A stretch of DNA of 64,000 nt from Trissonchulus latispiculum (taxonomy: Eukaryota; Nematoda; Enoplea; Enoplida; Ironidae), in contig JASAND010013021.1 in assembly GCA_030248195.1 (NCBI GenBank), forward strand, positions 1 through 64,000, read 5' to 3'. The position numbers and the translations under genes are program-made. Within the stretch, counting starts at the first letter, position 1. Each line of letters begins with the position of its first letter. Below the pieces are notes generated by a model, which did not search any database, was not told the origin of the DNA, and saw only the letters and a program-made list of their open reading frames with translations. This document shows, in pieces, positions 12,625 to 22,374 of this stretch.

Positions 12625-12780
12625 TTAACTCTGGAACTATGTCGATAGCCCGGTGTCACGGTGCAAAACTTCCCCCCGTGCAAATCTTCCCCCCGGAAGA
12701 TTTGCACCGGCGCAATTCTTCCCCCCGGAAGTTTTGCACCGGTGCAAATCTTCCCCCGGGGGGAAGATTTGCACCGGCAG
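12625..12780. repeat. Palindromic TGCAAATCTTCC array, left arm of a large inverted pair
   Basis: It holds repeated units of GGTGCAAATCTTCCCCC and the complement GGGGGAAGATTTGCACC, forming several hairpins. It is preceded by TTAACTCTGG, TATGTCGATA and CCGGTGTCACGG. The same succession occurs in inverted order at 27861-28048, on the other side of the retroelement. Confidence 0.75.
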
Positions 12781-13380
12781 AATTTCATAGTTATTAACAA
12801 TAATAACTGCAAGCAAGGTCTTAGCTAAGCTCTGGCTTATAGTTTCGAAATTGTAAAATGCAGCCTAATCGAAACATAACTTGAAACAACGCGATGATGC
12901 TTCTTTAAGCTTTAGCTTTCACATTTGAGGGCAAATGGATTTTTTGACTGGTATGGTAGCTAAGCTAGCACAACTGTCATAACTGAATGTACATAGTTTA
13001 TTTTATTTATATATGTATGTATTAGCTAACGTGCAAGTAGTTGTTTATGTTAAATATGTTAAATTATGTTACCATGAATACATACGTAATTATATACCCT
13101 CGTGCTATGATTAATCGTCTTGTTTACAATATAAGCCTCAATAATGTCCCTCCGTCTATTTCTGTTATCAGTACGTATATAATCTATATTTTGTATCAGT
13201 ATTTAATCTGTTTTCTTATCTATTGTCCACAATATCATGTCCATTAATATAATGTAATGAGTCGTAACTAACTTGTTTATATATATATGTGTCTTATGCC
13301 TACTGCTTTAACTTATCTTCAGTTACTTATCTGCGTCCATAATTTACCGTTATCATTGTCATTAATCGCTAGCAATTGTG

Positions 13381-13416
13381 TATAAATACTGCTGTTATTC
13401 CTATCTTAGGCAGTCT
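13381..13416 (+). promoter_or_regulatory. LTR1 core promoter (TATA and initiator)
   Basis: TATAAATA at 13381-13388 is followed about 31 bases later by GGCAGTCTG (A at 13412), a good match to the TCAGTY-type initiator. The same arrangement occurs in LTR2 (TATA about 22781) and LTR3 (about 26310). Confidence 0.7.
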
Positions 13417-13432
13417 GTGTTGTCCGTCGTTG

Positions 13433-13438
13433 AATAAA
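13433..13438 (+). terminator. LTR polyadenylation signal
   Basis: AATAAA lies about 21 bases after the predicted start, so the signal falls in R. It is repeated in LTR2 (about 22833) and LTR3. In the downstream LTRs it would direct 3' end formation of the genomic RNA. Confidence 0.6.
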
Positions 13439-13716
13439 GTTGTGTTGTTAAGTCCAGTCTTATTAGGCTCTCTACCGTCTATACTAGACGAGGATTCCCA
13501 CTTTTATACAGTGGACGTAAGGACTTACAGTCCAACAGCAAACTCACATACTGTGAAGACAGGCTCGAATTTACAGATTCGAAGCAGACATATATATCTA
13601 CTACAGTACGTACGTACGTATAAAGCTGTCAATACCCTAGTGGCACTGACCACCTACGTAACAAAGGGTACACAACAGGAAAAGTATACATTATAGCAGT
13701 CGTCCGGTGACATTTT

Positions 13717-13735
13717 TGGAGGTTCCACCGAGATT
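13717..13735 (+). other. Primer binding site, tRNA-Gln type
   Basis: Four T residues after LTR1 comes TGGAGGTTCCACCGAGATT. This is complementary to the 3' end, including CCA, of the animal tRNA-Gln that I know (ending CTCGGTGGAACCTCCA). Nineteen consecutive bases fit. No such site follows LTR2 or LTR3, so only LTR1 acts as a 5' LTR. Confidence 0.8.
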
Positions 13736-13767
13736 GACCAAAACTAATTTGTACCCGACCTTGAACA

Positions 13768-16700
13768 GTGGACTCGGGAGAACAGGGCAGAGGTTCTGAC
13801 AGAAGTACGACACAAGCTGTTGGATCCGAGCGAGTGTCTGAAAAGTTAGGTAAAACCCCTAAAACGGAAACCTCTGGTCTTACCGTATCCTCTAAAGGTT
13901 GCGGAGGCAAAGAAGCTCGTTCTACGCAAACAGACTCTTGTGATACCGCCACCGAGCGAAGCCTACAAGCATTACAGGCTTGTAAGGACATTTCTGAAAC
14001 TGCTCAGCGCTGGATCGACGAAGCAAAGGAGAGACAAGACGAGTGGACAAAACGAGTCCATATACTAGTCAAAACGGAACCCACTGACTCTGACAGCTCA
14101 GACTTTTCTGGATTCTCTCAAGCGGACGTTGACAGTACTGCGGATCTTATAGATAACCTATATCCGAAACACACCCATTTCGATCCGACGATGGCCTTAC
14201 CTGACCTATCTGGCCTACAGTCCGCCCTCCAGAGTTTACCTGCCCATTTGAAGCAGGCTGTGCAAGGAATGCACGGCGTCACCAGCCTATTAGGACTGAG
14301 ATACTCCGGACAAGCACAAGAAAGCTGGAAGGATTTTATAGATTCCTTCGAAATTATCAGTGCAGCCAACGGCTGGACACCAGACGAAAAGGCTCGTATG
14401 CTCCCGGTCTGCCTACAAGACCAAACCAGGGATATATATGCAGCCATGGATGCGTCTACTAAGTCCAACTTCAGTCAACTCATAAAGACATTAAAGGAGT
14501 CACTTGAACCGGCAGAAATGGCCAGATTCCGAAGTGCCCAACTACATAAACGCACCCAACAGCTTCAAGAGCGAGTAGCTGATTTTGCAGCTAGCATCAA
14601 AAAGCTTGTGAAAGGTGGCTACCCCAATTTTAATCATAGCCATCAAGACAAATTGATGATGGAATTCTTCATCTCAGGATTGCTACCTCACTATGGTAGA
14701 CTTGTGATGTCAAAAGAGCCATCGAACTTCGAAGAAGCCCTAAAGTATGCCAAACTGATAGAGGCTGGAGAGTATCTTACGGCAGGGCTGGGACCTGCAG
14801 GTACTCCTGCGACCGCGACTAAAGCCCAAACCCTGTACACCAGCTCCGATACAGAACTAACGGAACTGAAGAAATCCCTGAAAGCATTACAAGAACAGTT
14901 CCAACAATTTTCCCTAGACCAACAAAGACAGAACGGATACTTACAGGGAGCACTAGCTCACGGTTCAGCTAACCGCCCCTCACTGCCAACTGGCAGAAAT
15001 AATCAGCGTCCACCGGAACGACCCTGGGCAACTAACGCCAGTGCTGTCTGCAATTACTGCAAACGCCCTGGACACTTCATTGCTCAATGTAGGAAGCGCC
15101 GTCAGGATCAAACCGACGCCAGAGGCTCCTACAACAGAAATTCATGGCGTGGCCAAAACTCGTCACGAAACCAGCAGCAACCTACCACGCCGACAGCACA
15201 GAATCGGAACAGCCGCGGCAGCAATGCTGTGGCCCGCCCAAATGCTGCCTATGCTGTATTGGGTAGCTCAGATAATACAGTCAGTGAGCCAGATATATCC
15301 GACTCATCAACAGGGCTAGAAGAACTACGAGAAACTATCAGAATGATCACGGATCAAAATCAACAACTGGCACAGCAACAATATCCAAATTTCGTCGGCA
15401 GCGTATCGGCAAATACAGCCAAGACGCTCCCACCACGCAAGGGAACTAATCAGAGACCTACCGCCAACAAAGCGGCTAAGGTTAGCTGTCATCGCAGCGA
15501 AGACAGCCAACCGTCTAACATTCTGCTACGAATGCTGTCAGACTTACGAATATGGTTACTTGCCCTTGTTCTATGTTGCATCTCAGTGCCAGCTGCTTCA
15601 GTCAAAAGTGTGGCTGAACTGTCCAGCGGCCCGATGATCTGCCAAACAGAACAAGGTCGGGCGCTGTGGAAGCTACCTGGACGCTTGTACTGTAATCCAC
15701 GCGTCCCATCAGACTCTACAACGATTCACAAGGTTAAACTTGCTCTTTACAAGCGGAACTACGTTAAATATAAGTCGAAAGCTTGGAAATGCGCAATTGT
15801 TAAACAAACCGTAAAAACTTTCACCTACTTCTTTGAGACCTATCATTTGAAGGAAGAGGAGAAACACGACTTGCGCGTAACAGGTGCGGAATGCGAAGCG
15901 ATGCGCCGATTTCACCAATGTGACGCTGGCCCTCTCATTCAAAAGGGTGGTTTGTGGCAAACTGACAACAAAGTGGATTACAAATATTCAGCCGGTGGGA
16001 TGCATTGCTGTACATGGCATACGTATACTGCCACCAACTGTTTTATGTATGAAGCAAACGTTTACAAGAGGCACAGCAGTGACACTATGGAATCAACTGC
16101 GGGCTGGGTCGAGCACTGCGACTACCGCACCGGCGGATGTCAACTCCGTGACGGAAGTTACCTACTATGGCAACCAGACAGCAACGAAAAATGTGAATTC
16201 CTAGAGTGGCAAACACTCGACGGTGAAATGTGGGATACTAATTGGCTTGCCGATACAGATTTATTAGCACTCACTTTTACAACGGGCAAACATGGCCTCG
16301 ACTGCGACGGCAACACTATCCATCTCACCGACCAAGGGATACCCGCACGCATAATCAAACCACGGACTCGAGAACGGCGGGACGTTCCTACAAATAATAC
16401 GTATGCTGACAACCAAACAGGCTTCCAAAATTACCTACAAAATACTCAGTCTGTCACGGGATCTGAATTTAAACTTTGGGCAGCACAGAGTGGACTTGTG
16501 ACAACTGACGTACTGGCAGCATCGTTACAGTCACAAGAATTTAAGAACCACAAAAACCTTAATTTTGCATTTAAACAGGCAATGAACGCAGCCTGCCGCT
16601 CCATGGCCACAATAATGGAAGTTCTCAAAGCAGACATGCTTGCCAATCCGACACTGGCCATGAGAGCAATCCTTGGGCGAAATGACATAGTGGCACGCGC

Positions 16701-19700
16701 TGGTGGCCATGTCATATCTACATGGCCATGCCAGGAACTAGAAGATGGTCTTTACCATTTCGACCCAATGAATCAAACCTGTAGTATGGAAATTCCTATT
16801 AAGTTCCTGCTTAACGCACAAGAATACTCCGCCTACATGGATCCGATTACGAACATCGTACATAAAAATCCGTATCCTATCGATTGTCGGTTAAACAGAG
16901 AAACGCCTGTACAGCTTCACGGTAAAATGTACATGTACCAAAGCGAAACTGGAGACTTAAGTGAACTCACTCATATCCCAGAAATCCGAGCCTTTTCCTG
17001 GAATTCCAGTGAGCCGTGGAGCTTTCAACCTACCATTTTCAGTCAAATAGTCATGTACAACTTTTCCGAAATCACCTCGGAAATTAGCCTTAACGACATA
17101 ATAGGCGGGTTACAACGTCAACAACGGATTCTAACAGAACTAAGCGATCGAACCAACAGCCGCACTCCAGAGCAAGCTGCACACAACGTAGTTAACGGAA
17201 TAATGCAGAAAGGATTCTTTGGCTTCCTGAACGGATTCGCCATTAGCCCATGGCAACTATGGGTCTTCCTAGTTTGTACATACGTTACATTCAGTATAGT
17301 TATACTACACTGCTGTCCCAACACTATTCGCAGCAACTTTCTGGTGAATGTGCCGCAATACTGGCCTCTTTTCCGCGGCTGGGCACGAAAAAAGCGAAAA
17401 CTAACAACTCGAGCAATCGTTCTACGACTGCGAAAAAGGCAGCAGCGCCGAAGTCCCAACGGCAGTTCTAATGAGGACTGCGAATTGCGAGAGTTACCTG
17501 TCTCTACGCTATCAAACGCACCGCCTACTGCACCGGAATTTTCGAGTACACTGAGACGTGCACAGAGACAAGCTGTGTTAGTTGAGCCGCCATACATACC
17601 AACTTTTGCCTCTACAGAACTTGACGATGAAACAGGCGATGCCGGTACTAGCCGACAACGTTACCTTTATCCTCAACACTCTCTAGTCGAGGAAAGGCAC
17701 ACCCAAGTAACGCCGTCGTTACACACGTTCACGGGAACCGATGCAAACGTATTTGATGGATTGCAATCAGTCTCTCAGATAACAGCAACTACAAACCAAT
17801 TTACCCCGACGATCCCTGTCTATGTTAATGGTAGACCTACCAAAGCCCTAGTAGACACTGGTTCTACCATCACGATAATAGATAAAACCAAATATGACGA
17901 ACTTAAACTGTCAACATCAGAGCATAAGCCCGCAACAGTCTCTGCAACCAGCATGACTGGACACTCCCTCGATATCGTCGGAGAGGCGAATGTCATAATA
18001 ACTATTGGAACAAAGAAAATCAACCACTCTGCATCTATCGTGTCAAACGCACCCCACGAATGCATCCTAGGCATCGATATATTACGTAAATTGGGACCTA
18101 TCACAATAGACTTAACCTCCCAAACATTAACATTTACCAAGCAGAGAAACACTGACTTAGAAAAATGTAAATTAATGACTGCAGTTACTATCAGTGAAGA
18201 TACGATTATCCCTCCAAGAGCTCAAGTGACCTTCTCTTGTCAGGCTACAGGAAACACCGAAGGTCTATTCGAACCAAATAAACGCGTTGAAGACGCTACT
18301 GGTTTGTCGATTGCTCGAGCAATGGTACCAGACGGGTGCCATGTACCAACTAGAGTAATTAATACGGGCACCGCCCCCGTAAAGTTGTACAAAAACACTA
18401 AAATTGGAAGTGTTTGCACCATCTCACATACCCTACGCACCGAGGTTCTACAGCCAATCACAGATCCTAAAACGGTGGATCCTAGTCCACTAAATTCAAT
18501 TGATCTTAAAAAAAGCGATCTCACGCATTCCCAGAAGCACACACTACTGAGCCTTTTACGGCAATTTCTGGACGTATTCGCAAAGGATGACAACGATATA
18601 GGTCGCGCTACAGCTGCCAAGCATACAATTAACACTGGAGACCACCCTCCTATCTACCAAAGACCATATCGTACCCCAGTATCACTCCGCCCAACAGTAC
18701 GGCAAAAGATTCAAGACTGGATTCGGCACCGTATTATAGAACCCAGCTCATCACCTTGGGCGTCCCCTATCGTTCTAGTCGCCAAAAAGGACGGAACAGT
18801 CCGAATTTGTGTGGATTTCCGCAAAATTAACGCGGTCACCAAACGCGATGTTTTCCCACTTCCCCGTATAGACGACCTACTAGACTCACTGGGAAAAGCC
18901 TCCTTTTTCAGTACCTTAGATCTACAGTCTGGCTACTATAATGTCGAAATGAGCGAGGTTGATAAGGAAAAGACGGCATTTATTTGTGAGGAAGGCCTTT
19001 TCCAGTATAACGTCATGCCTTTTGGACTCACTAACGCGCCTGCTACATTTCAACGTCTGATGAACCTAGTCCTCTCTGGATTACAAACCAAATTCTGCCT
19101 ATGTTACCTAGATGACATAATCATCTATTCTATTACCTTCGAACAACATTTACTTGACATCTCGGAAGTCCTCGAACGCCTACGTCATCATCAACTCAAA
19201 CTGAAAGCAAGTAAATGCCAGTTTGTGAGATCCAGCGTATCATACCTGGGTCATACCATCTCTAAAGGTGGTCTATCTCCTGAGGACGACAAGATAAGTA
19301 AAGTTAAGAACTATCCCATACCAACAAACGTTACCCAATTGCGCGGCTTCCTTGGGCTAGCATCCTACTATCGCCGTTTTATTAGAAACTTTGCCCAAGT
19401 AGCACACCCGCTCTACCACCTTCTCAAGAAGGATTCAAACTACACATGGAGTACACACTGTACCAAAAGTTTTGAAGCTTTAAAGCAACATTTAATTACC
19501 ACACCAATTCTCTCCTTCCCGGATTGCAGCAAACCCTTTCTGCTGCAGACTGATGCTAGCACTCAAGGTCTTGGAGCCGTTCTGTCACAAAAAGGTGCTG
19601 ATAATAAAGAACACCCCATAGCTTACGCTAGTAGGACGCTAACCAAAGCGGAAAAGAACTATCCAGTCATCGAACTGGAAACGTTGGCAATAGTATTTGG

Positions 19701-21426
19701 AGTCAAACACTATCGCCATCTAATTTATGGCCAAAAAGTCATAGTGATTACTGATCACAGCCCCCTCCGTTGGCTCATGACAGTCAAAAGCCCTAGTGGT
19801 CGCTTAATGCGATGGATACTGACTTTACAGGAGTACCAGCTGGAGGTTCAGTATAAACCTGGTAAGAAACATACCAATGCTGACGCCCTATCCAGATTGC
19901 CGAACTCTAACGGTGACACTGATAACATCGACACACCGCTGTCCGAAGACCGTGTCTTAACCCTTACTGTAACTGACACGACATCAATTCGGGCTGCACA
20001 GCGGAACCAGCCTAATTTAAAGGCAATCATTCTCTACCTCGAGCAAGGTATTATACCGAACGATCCTGTCGAAGCAATTCAGGTTTGTACAAAGAGCTAT
20101 CGCTACTATATAGACAATGGCATTCTCTATCACGAGTATGTCAAGGCTGGCCCACACTCAGTTAAACTGTACCAACAAGTCGTAATCCCCGATCCTATGA
20201 CCCAAGACATCTTCAAAGCCTGCCACGAAGACTGTACGGCGTCCCATCTCGGCTTTGACAGAACTTACTTAACCATCCTCAGTCGCTATTGGTGGGACTC
20301 AATCCGCCAAGATGTCAAAGCATGGTGTCGTCAGTGTGAGGCTTGCCGTCAGAAAAAGAACCCACCGAAAGCCGTGAAAGCTCCCCTAGTACCTATACCG
20401 GTGGAAGGGCCGTGGGACCGTATAGCAGTCGATATCATTGGGCCTCTTCCACCTACTGAAGAGGGATATCGGTACATTCTTGTTTTTGTAGAATACCTGA
20501 CCAAATGGGTCGAAGCATTTCCCCTACAAGACACCACTTCCGACACTATAGCCAGAATTTTTGTAGAGCAGGTCGTTTGCCGCTTCTCTTGTCCCAAAGA
20601 ACTCCTCTCTGACAGAGGGGCAAACTTCCTTAGTGATCTCATGAAGTCCACTTGCAAACTACTTGGAGTACATAAAATTAACACAACCTCTTACCATCCA
20701 CAAACTGATGGACTCTGTGAACGTTTTAACGGCACCTTGATGAACATGCTTAGTATGTACGTATCCAATACACAAAAGGACTGGTCCTCCTTCCTAAACT
20801 TTGCCTTATTTGCATACCGAACATCGGTCCACTCCACAACCAATGACAGTCCTTTCTTTCTCAATTTTGGTCGCGAACCGAGATTGCCTATTGATACCGT
20901 CTTGAAACAGTCCAACACCTCGTACTGCGAAATTGAGGACTACCGTTACGACCTTGTCACTAACCTAACAACTGCTTGGTCGGCAGCAAAGGCCGCAATA
21001 GAAAGGGCCCAAGCAAGACAGAAAGATATATATGATCGCAAAGCAACTGATGTAGATTACATAGAAAATCAGTTGGTTATGCTACATATCCCTCACGTTG
21101 GGCAAGGGAAGACAGCTAAACTCAATCGCCCTTGGTATGGCCCCTACCGTATAGTACAGCTAACTCCACCTACGGCAGTTATTGTGGAAAGTGGAAACCC
21201 TAGGAAACCCCCGCAACGTGTGCACGTTAATCGCCTCAAGCCAATTACTGGGCCTATAACGGTACCTGCACAGCAATTCGAAGTTCCCTTGGACAATAAC
21301 ATATTACCTGATACGAGTGCACCTACCCCACCTATTCCCATCACGTCTGATCCAACTACGGCTATAACTACAACTACTATCCCTACTACCACGCTAACCA
21401 ATACGGTAGTCCCTCGCACGCATTGA
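13768..21426 (+). CDS. gag / env-like / pol polyprotein, 2552 codons, uninterrupted
   Basis: One open frame runs from just after the primer site to a TGA at 21424-21426. Residue numbers count from the first open codon, GTG 13768. Domains in order: gag with a CX2CX4HX4C zinc knuckle (428-441); signal-peptide-like segment (589-610); Cys-rich ectodomain with a furin-like RTRERR site (866-871); membrane anchor (about 1163-1185) and basic tail; protease DTGS (D1363); RT with YLDD (1780-1783); RNase H (TDAS near 1929); integrase zinc finger and D2222, D2282, E2318 with 35 residues between the last two; and a GPY/F-like end without a chromodomain. The first in-frame ATG is residue 142 (14191), but the 141 codons before it are also open. 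A TGA lies in frame at 13762. The true start could be a non-AUG codon, a mutated ATG, or a codon supplied by splicing. Confidence 0.92.
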   Translation: MDSGEQGRGSDRSTTQAVGSERVSEKLGKTPKTETSGLTVSSKGCGGKEARSTQTDSCDTATERSLQALQACKDISETAQRWIDEAKERQDEWTKRVHILVKTEPTDSDSSDFSGFSQADVDSTADLIDNLYPKHTHFDPTMALPDLSGLQSALQSLPAHLKQAVQGMHGVTSLLGLRYSGQAQESWKDFIDSFEIISAANGWTPDEKARMLPVCLQDQTRDIYAAMDASTKSNFSQLIKTLKESLEPAEMARFRSAQLHKRTQQLQERVADFAASIKKLVKGGYPNFNHSHQDKLMMEFFISGLLPHYGRLVMSKEPSNFEEALKYAKLIEAGEYLTAGLGPAGTPATATKAQTLYTSSDTELTELKKSLKALQEQFQQFSLDQQRQNGYLQGALAHGSANRPSLPTGRNNQRPPERPWATNASAVCNYCKRPGHFIAQCRKRRQDQTDARGSYNRNSWRGQNSSRNQQQPTTPTAQNRNSRGSNAVARPNAAYAVLGSSDNTVSEPDISDSSTGLEELRETIRMITDQNQQLAQQQYPNFVGSVSANTAKTLPPRKGTNQRPTANKAAKVSCHRSEDSQPSNILLRMLSDLRIWLLALVLCCISVPAASVKSVAELSSGPMICQTEQGRALWKLPGRLYCNPRVPSDSTTIHKVKLALYKRNYVKYKSKAWKCAIVKQTVKTFTYFFETYHLKEEEKHDLRVTGAECEAMRRFHQCDAGPLIQKGGLWQTDNKVDYKYSAGGMHCCTWHTYTATNCFMYEANVYKRHSSDTMESTAGWVEHCDYRTGGCQLRDGSYLLWQPDSNEKCEFLEWQTLDGEMWDTNWLADTDLLALTFTTGKHGLDCDGNTIHLTDQGIPARIIKPRTRERRDVPTNNTYADNQTGFQNYLQNTQSVTGSEFKLWAAQSGLVTTDVLAASLQSQEFKNHKNLNFAFKQAMNAACRSMATIMEVLKADMLANPTLAMRAILGRNDIVARAGGHVISTWPCQELEDGLYHFDPMNQTCSMEIPIKFLLNAQEYSAYMDPITNIVHKNPYPIDCRLNRETPVQLHGKMYMYQSETGDLSELTHIPEIRAFSWNSSEPWSFQPTIFSQIVMYNFSEITSEISLNDIIGGLQRQQRILTELSDRTNSRTPEQAAHNVVNGIMQKGFFGFLNGFAISPWQLWVFLVCTYVTFSIVILHCCPNTIRSNFLVNVPQYWPLFRGWARKKRKLTTRAIVLRLRKRQQRRSPNGSSNEDCELRELPVSTLSNAPPTAPEFSSTLRRAQRQAVLVEPPYIPTFASTELDDETGDAGTSRQRYLYPQHSLVEERHTQVTPSLHTFTGTDANVFDGLQSVSQITATTNQFTPTIPVYVNGRPTKALVDTGSTITIIDKTKYDELKLSTSEHKPATVSATSMTGHSLDIVGEANVIITIGTKKINHSASIVSNAPHECILGIDILRKLGPITIDLTSQTLTFTKQRNTDLEKCKLMTAVTISEDTIIPPRAQVTFSCQATGNTEGLFEPNKRVEDATGLSIARAMVPDGCHVPTRVINTGTAPVKLYKNTKIGSVCTISHTLRTEVLQPITDPKTVDPSPLNSIDLKKSDLTHSQKHTLLSLLRQFLDVFAKDDNDIGRATAAKHTINTGDHPPIYQRPYRTPVSLRPTVRQKIQDWIRHRIIEPSSSPWASPIVLVAKKDGTVRICVDFRKINAVTKRDVFPLPRIDDLLDSLGKASFFSTLDLQSGYYNVEMSEVDKEKTAFICEEGLFQYNVMPFGLTNAPATFQRLMNLVLSGLQTKFCLCYLDDIIIYSITFEQHLLDISEVLERLRHHQLKLKASKCQFVRSSVSYLGHTISKGGLSPEDDKISKVKNYPIPTNVTQLRGFLGLASYYRRFIRNFAQVAHPLYHLLKKDSNYTWSTHCTKSFEALKQHLITTPILSFPDCSKPFLLQTDASTQGLGAVLSQKGADNKEHPIAYASRTLTKAEKNYPVIELETLAIVFGVKHYRHLIYGQKVIVITDHSPLRWLMTVKSPSGRLMRWILTLQEYQLEVQYKPGKKHTNADALSRLPNSNGDTDNIDTPLSEDRVLTLTVTDTTSIRAAQRNQPNLKAIILYLEQGIIPNDPVEAIQVCTKSYRYYIDNGILYHEYVKAGPHSVKLYQQVVIPDPMTQDIFKACHEDCTASHLGFDRTYLTILSRYWWDSIRQDVKAWCRQCEACRQKKNPPKAVKAPLVPIPVEGPWDRIAVDIIGPLPPTEEGYRYILVFVEYLTKWVEAFPLQDTTSDTIARIFVEQVVCRFSCPKELLSDRGANFLSDLMKSTCKLLGVHKINTTSYHPQTDGLCERFNGTLMNMLSMYVSNTQKDWSSFLNFALFAYRTSVHSTTNDSPFFLNFGREPRLPIDTVLKQSNTSYCEIEDYRYDLVTNLTTAWSAAKAAIERAQARQKDIYDRKATDVDYIENQLVMLHIPHVGQGKTAKLNRPWYGPYRIVQLTPPTAVIVESGNPRKPPQRVHVNRLKPITGPITVPAQQFEVPLDNNILPDTSAPTPPIPITSDPTTAITTTTIPTTTLTNTVVPRTH
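14191..15531 (+). other. gag region
   Basis: This capsid-type region begins at the first in-frame ATG. It contains a WKDFIDSFEIISAANGW block typical of retrotransposon gag capsids, and a long helical segment with a LKALQEQFQQFSLDQQRQN coiled-coil-like stretch. A zinc knuckle, CNYCKRPGHFIAQC, lies at 15049-15090. A low-complexity linker rich in N, R, Q and S follows. It would form the virus-like particle and bind the genomic RNA. Confidence 0.85.
15532..17490 (+). other. Envelope-like type I membrane glycoprotein domain
   Basis: It starts with a Met followed by a hydrophobic run ending in an A-A-S signal-cleavage-like site (15532-15600). A Cys- and Trp-rich ectodomain follows, then RTRERR at 16363-16380, a furin-type site. 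The second half has a long helical segment, at least five N-X-S/T sites, a hydrophobic anchor at about 17257-17325 ending in two Cys, and a strongly basic tail. This is the build of a viral class I fusion glycoprotein with surface and transmembrane parts. I cannot assign it to a known envelope family. It lies in frame between gag and protease, so how it would reach the secretory route from this polyprotein is unclear; a spliced RNA is one possibility. Confidence 0.75.
17811..18110 (+). other. Retropepsin-type aspartic protease domain
   Basis: LVDTGST at about 17848-17868 is the active-site loop (D at 17854). The second conserved block, ILGIDIL, lies at about 18064-18084. It would cleave the polyprotein and acts as a dimer in this family. 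The two halves have normal spacing. Confidence 0.88.
18500..19420 (+). other. Reverse transcriptase domain
   Basis: It contains the Ty3/gypsy RT blocks in order: ASPIVLVAKKDGTVRICVD, the TLDLQSGY block with its first catalytic Asp, FGLTNAPATFQRLMN, and YLDD at 19105-19116 with the other two. All catalytic residues are present. Synthesis would prime from the tRNA-Gln site at 13717. Confidence 0.95.
19421..19920 (+). other. RNase H domain
   Basis: The first catalytic Asp is in the TDAS block near 19552. The ELETLAIV block supplies the Glu, TDHSPLRWL a further Asp, and the ADALSR block closes the domain near 19895. It is intact and fused directly to RT as in Ty3/gypsy elements. Confidence 0.92.
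19930..21270 (+). other. Integrase domain
   Basis: The zinc finger has H2153 and H2160, with C2190 and C2193 later. The catalytic triad is D2222 (20431), D2282 (20611) and E2318 (20719), with the canonical 35 residues between the last two. A WYGPYRIV block near 21133 is the GPY/F module. No chromodomain follows, only a Pro/Thr-rich tail. It would insert the cDNA, consistent with the 4-5-bp duplication around the element. Confidence 0.93.
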
Positions 21427-22200
21427 CATCAGTACAACTTGCGACCACGCAAAACTTAAACGCAGCCTTCATTCCTGGTGTGTATATGTACATATACGTT
21501 CATTCATTTAATACTGTCCATATTACATGGTTGTACAAACTACTTTTATATATATATATATATATACGTGTACACGAATATAACACCTGCTGTTATTCCC
21601 CCAGCATATAAATATAACAACTATCTACCAGGCCTACACGGCTACCCATCTATTACCTCGCACTATACCAGGTGTGTTACTTTTATATACTGTTTCCCCT
21701 ATTCTTACCACTTACAAAAAAGACAACTACGTATGTTTGTATATAACCGTTGGTCGCAAATGAAATATAATTCCGTGAATTCTAGCCCTCAATAAATATT
21801 ATACGTTAAGTACACAACTCAATCCTTTTTCCAAAATATTCAGAGCAAAGACAATTCAGATTACATTGAATAGTCTGACGCCCCATCTAATTTATTTCAT
21901 CTCCTTCACATTACCACTTTTGTCGAACATTTACTAAATACTAGTGTCAACCTGCTACAAAGAAAAATCCCCTTTTACTTCCGCTCAATTTACGTATATA
22001 GGCAAACAAATATCCCTTACTGAAGCTGTCCAACGATTGCCCTATACCCGAAACAATCAATTTCCACTCTGTACATCATCCTACTTTACGTACGCAAGCA
22101 TCTATTCCAGCAAAACAGTGTAAACAACGAAAATAGCAGACAGCTAACTGACAGACAGTGTATATTCAAATCGCATCTGTTTCCCCAAATACTCCCTAAC

Positions 22201-22337
22201 TATCTGTAGCTTGTCGTCAAAATACATCACTGAACTAGCTTTCACTCCATTAACCAGTAGACCCATTAACTAAGCCTCCCCCTACTCCCACCTCCTAATC
22301 ACCTCCGTCTGGTCACTGAAATCAGGACCCTGAATTT
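22201..22337 (+). repeat. 137-bp segment X, left copy
   Basis: It is identical to 23112-23248 except for one base (TATCTG against TATCCG). It ends at GGACCCTGAATTT in both places and then diverges: here into a short AT-rich spacer and LTR2, at the right copy into the internal promoter. The two copies flank LTR2 directly. Confidence 0.92.
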
Positions 22338-22356
22338 TGTATTATTATTTTGTATA

Positions 22357-22374
22357 AGCCCTACGGGAAAGCAA
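22357..22374 (+). other. Polypurine-tract-like site before LTR2
   Basis: AGCCCTACGGGAAAGCAA abuts LTR2. The same 18 bases abut LTR3 at 25888-25905, and the sequences further upstream differ. Conservation next to both LTRs marks it as the plus-strand primer region. Confidence 0.7.

Larger units (their letters stand above)
12975..13712 (+). repeat. LTR1 (5' LTR)
   Basis: It begins TGTCATAACTG and ends CCGGTGACA, so TGTCA and TGACA form short inverted ends. It matches LTR2 over its full length with no gaps. The differences I can see are CTTATG against GTTATG and GCGTCC against GCGCCC. A TATA box, initiator and AATAAA lie in order, giving U3 about 12975-13411, a short R and U5 to 13712. The open frames of 68 and 106 codons inside it recur in all three LTRs and are not genes. 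Confidence 0.93.
21427..22374 (+). other. 3' non-coding region between pol and LTR2
   Basis: It is AT-rich with a (TA)n run near 21547. The last 174 bases hold the 137-bp segment that is duplicated after LTR2, a 19-base AT-rich spacer, and the 18-base polypurine-tract-like word before LTR2. No coding frame is convincing. Confidence 0.6.

Noticed and set aside
13041..13696. Two open frames (68 and 106 codons) repeated identically at 22441-23096 and 25972-26625
   Set aside because: They lie inside the LTRs and are repeated only because the LTRs are. Composition is not protein-like.
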